Source of the DNA: Chlorocebus sabaeus
Lineage: Eukaryota > Chordata > Mammalia > Primates > Cercopithecidae
Reading direction: 5' to 3'
Assembly: GCF_047675955.1 (NCBI RefSeq)
Contig: NC_132923.1
Location: 86,525,637 to 86,589,636, forward strand
DNA length: 64,000 nt
Shown here: positions 61,734 to 64,000 of the stretch, piece after piece
How the letters are laid out: every line of letters begins with the position of its first letter
How positions within the stretch are numbered: position 1 is the stretch's first letter
Notes under the pieces: model-generated
What the model saw: only the letters and a program-made list of their open reading frames with translations
Database searches by the model: none
Told to the model about the DNA's origin: nothing
Made by a program: the position numbers and the translations under genes

Positions 61734-61850
61734 AATAACAGGGGAAATTGTAGAGATGGGGCAAGCATATATGCGAAATACGTGCTTTCTGCTCATTTTT
61801 TCTATAAACCTAAGTAAATTGCTCTAAAAAAGAGGAGAGAGAGATTTTAG
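61734..61850 (+). mobile_element. L1M 3' end, right part
   Basis: 'cgtgctttctgctcattttt' and 'ctaagtaaattgctctaaaa' are the terminal words of L1M 3' UTR, continuing from 58843. Confidence 0.75.
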
Positions 61851-61934
61851 TCCCCCACACTTCTAACTTTGAGCTCCTTTGTCCTTCAGGAAAGGCCGTT
61901 GTCACAGTGGTGGTGGGAGGCACCTGATTTCCTT

Positions 61935-62110
61935 GACACCTCTTTTACACCAGGTGCTTTCTATATTGCCATTGAACCTGTGACCACCTTGTTCAGCAGG
62001 TATTATTATTCTGCCTTACAAAAGGGGGGACATGAGTCACACCAGGTCACACAGCTGGGAGGGCTGTGAACTTGGCTCGCCCGGTTCTGTGTCTGTGCTC
62101 CTTTACTGCA
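61935..62110 (-). mobile_element. MIR SINE, antisense
   Basis: 'aggtattattattctgcctt', 'caccaggtcacacagctggg' and 'gtctgtgctcctttactgca'. Confidence 0.88.
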
Positions 62111-62159
62111 TCCCACTCCTGCCCCTTCACGCCGCTTCTTTCCACTCTTCTATTATGAC

Positions 62160-62425
62160 GCAGCACATGAGTAATTTCTCCCAGGAAGCCTCCCCGGCTC
62201 CTCAGGTTTCCTCTGTGGCCTCCACACCACTGTGCTTCCCTCTGTCATGGCACCGATCTGTGTTACGGGAGTGTAGATCAATGCTCTGTGTCTGTACTGG
62301 TGGGTTGTCATCCTCTGTTGACATGATGTCTCTCCCATTAGAATCTGAGCTCCTCGGGGTGAGGACTCTACTTGTTTATCTTTGCATTTTCAGGCCTTGA
62401 AAATAAATATCTGTGGAAGAAAGGG
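62160..62425 (+). mobile_element. L2 LINE 3' end, sense
   Basis: 'ttctcccaggaagcctcccc', 'cccattagaatctgagctcc' and 'tcggggtgaggactctactt'. Confidence 0.88.
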
Positions 62426-62769
62426 AAGGAAGAAAGGAGAGCAATAAGGAAAGAAGAATGAATTATACTGAAATAAATTGAGCAGATTTTAAGGTTTTAG
62501 ACTTTCTTGATGCAAAATATTCAGGCTGAATAGAGAAGCTTCATTTCTCTTTCTCCATCTGCCTCTTTTTAGTTTTTATGAATGTGAAGGTTTTAATTTA
62601 TTATTAAAGGCATATTATTATTTTTTAAAAAACTAGATGCTCTAAGCGAGGCAAAGAAGGCTAAGACATGTCTATTTTCTCAGACCTTATCATGGAGCTT
62701 GAGAGACACATATATAGGATGTCGTAAATACCTAAACAACGGAGCTTGTTTTTAAGAAGGGGGGGAATG
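62426..62769. other. Unassigned, AT-rich sequence
   Basis: Purine-rich 62410-62460, AT-rich 62570-62640. Nothing recognised. Confidence 0.4.
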
Positions 62770-62975
62770 GAGACTTATTTATTAAGCATCTGCAACCAGC
62801 CAGGAGCTGAGTTAAGTACTTTGCATACATTATCTCATTCAATCCTCACACTTGTGCAGTAGGCATGACAGCCCCCATTTTATACATAAGGAGACCAAGG
62901 CTCAGGTTCGGGGAACCAAATGACTCACAGAACTAGTTGGTAAGGAATATGGGTCAGAGGGCTCCCAGATGTATC
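62770..62975 (-). mobile_element. MIR SINE, antisense
   Basis: 'tacattatctcattcaatcc', 'cccattttatacataaggag' and 'caaggctcaggttcggggaa'. Confidence 0.92.
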
Positions 62976-63849
62976 AATTTCCCAAAGTTTATTCTCAGTC
63001 AAGTTCCCAAATGAAGAGACCAGTCAACACATATGGGTTCCCAGGGGCAGTAGTGGCAGAGAGAAGATACTCTGCTGGTCCTCACCTGCTAGCCTGCTCA
63101 GCTGCCAGCCCCAAGGCTCTCTTGCATTGCCCAGGCTCTGAGCCATCCTTAGGCTGGCAGGATGGCTTTGGGCTTAGCCTCAATAGTGGGTGGGTTCTGG
63201 AATTAGGCTCACAGCCTGAACCTGGCATGTTGAATGCCTGCTGGGAACTCTCTGATCCATATCCTCCTTTCTTGGTGGTGGCCCAGTAGATGCTTGCTGC
63301 AGTTTTCCTGATAGATCTCCAGTGTCCTACAGAGGAGGTCAGCCTTGCCCTCAGCCTGCTTGGCTGACACCTTGATCCTATAACTGGGTATTCCCTCTAG
63401 CTGAAGGAGCAGAAAGAGTAACATCATGTCAACCAGTTCCACTTTGCAGTGAAGCAAATCCCTCTGGGCATTTCAAGCAGAAGACTTGGTTACAAAGCTA
63501 TTGATGGACTGGAGAGCAAAAGGGAAAAGGGGGTGCTCCTTAGAGATTAGTTATTATAGGGAAGCCATGACTGATCCTAGGTCTGAAGAAGTAAAAGGGA
63601 GACAGTGGAGACTGTACCGCTGAAGAGACATTCCTAGAGCTGATGTCAGTGCAGCTCCTGGAATCCAAGAGCCCACACTCCCACAGATGACAGAAGCCAA
63701 CAATGGCTTCTATTTTCTTCCTGCCTTCTGATGGCCCATGTGTGTCCCTCAGCTGCAAGAGCAGACTGGAACCCAGCTGGAATGGGAGTCTGAAAAATGT
63801 AGTTCTCGGGTCTCCAGCCATGATGGTACATGAAAGATCAATTGACCAC
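62976..63849. other. Unassigned sequence, part LTR- or transposon-like
   Basis: 63690-63830 ('gaatgggagtctgaaaaatg' and 'tagttctcgggtctccagcc') resembles the unassigned repeat at 7305-7690 in style. No exon recognised. Confidence 0.35.
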
Positions 63850-64000
63850 ATCTAGCATAGGATGGAAAGAGCAGGGGCTTGAGAATCAGGTGCCATTGGG
63901 TTCAAATCCTGGCTCTGCCTTAATGAGTCCTTGGGGAAATTACTTAACTCCCTCTGACTTAGTTTTCTCATCTGTAAATGGAAATAATAATAATACCTTA
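63850..64000 (+). mobile_element. MIR SINE, sense, cut by the window end
   Basis: 'gttcaaatcctggctctgcc', 'gaaattacttaactccctct' and 'catctgtaaatggaaataat'. Confidence 0.93.

Noticed and set aside
1..64000. tRNA, rRNA or snRNA genes
   Set aside because: The tRNA-like 5' words seen belong to MIR elements, which derive from tRNA; no cloverleaf with intact A and B boxes plus acceptor stem was found, and no U6, 7SK or 5S text was recognised.

Overview
The window is primate nuclear DNA, most probably human. It holds eight Alu elements, which are restricted to primates, together with MIR, L2, L1, HAL1-like and ERVL-LTR relics. It also holds a retrocopy of cytochrome c whose residues are mostly of the human type. 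I found no exon, promoter, CpG island or functional RNA gene that I can defend, and no intact protein-coding gene of the host. The base composition, the uniformly short open frames and the density of old repeats fit an intergenic region or a large intron.

Layout. 1-3400: MIR/L2 relics and an old L1M piece. 3400-9600: four Alus and a hAT-like relic. One Alu has split a MIR, and its tail has grown into a 256-base uninterrupted pyrimidine tract of GGAA type. 9600-22600: L2/MIR mosaic with a 0.65-kb antisense L1 inserted in an L2, an AluY, and a solitary ERVL-type LTR. 22800-26200: mostly unique sequence, including a candidate conserved non-coding block. 26800-33600: an L1M 3' end, L2 copies, a GA microsatellite, a 2-kb antisense HAL1-like LINE that carries ORF1-type sequence, and an Alu with a perfect 18-bp target duplication. 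34000-44800: L2/MIR, an AluJ, two more LTRs, tetranucleotide repeats, and a second unique TAAT-rich block near 39.5 kb.

44995-46265 is the clearest gene-derived feature: a complete processed CYCS pseudogene on the minus strand with 5' UTR, uninterrupted 105-codon frame, 870-nt 3' UTR, ATTAAA signal, poly(A) and a perfect 13-bp target-site duplication. It is followed by a 45-bp x 4 minisatellite (46770-46949) and a degenerate ~23-bp tandem repeat (47955-48225). 48-58.8 kb is unique sequence alternating with MIR/L2; it contains a palindromic X-box-like motif, an imperfect ~80-bp local duplication, a truncated Alu and a p53-like site. 58844-61733 is a 2.9-kb 5'-truncated L1 (L1PA/L1PB grade) with a broken ORF2. 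It is inserted in the 3' end of an older L1M and flanked by a 13-bp duplication with one mismatch. The window ends inside a MIR.

Nothing here forms a pathway or operon. The shared story is insertion history: MIR and L2 first, then L1M, LTR and hAT relics, then L1PA, Alu and the CYCS retrocopy. Repeat boundaries are my reading by eye, good to about 10-30 bases for ancient repeats and nearly exact where target duplications are quoted. Family names below the level of MIR, L2, L1 and Alu are tentative. I see no undescribed biological system. The items most worth checking are the open-frame CYCS retrocopy with the ancestral-type Thr59, the GGAA tract, the 45-bp minisatellite, and the unique blocks near 23 kb, 39.5 kb and 51 kb.
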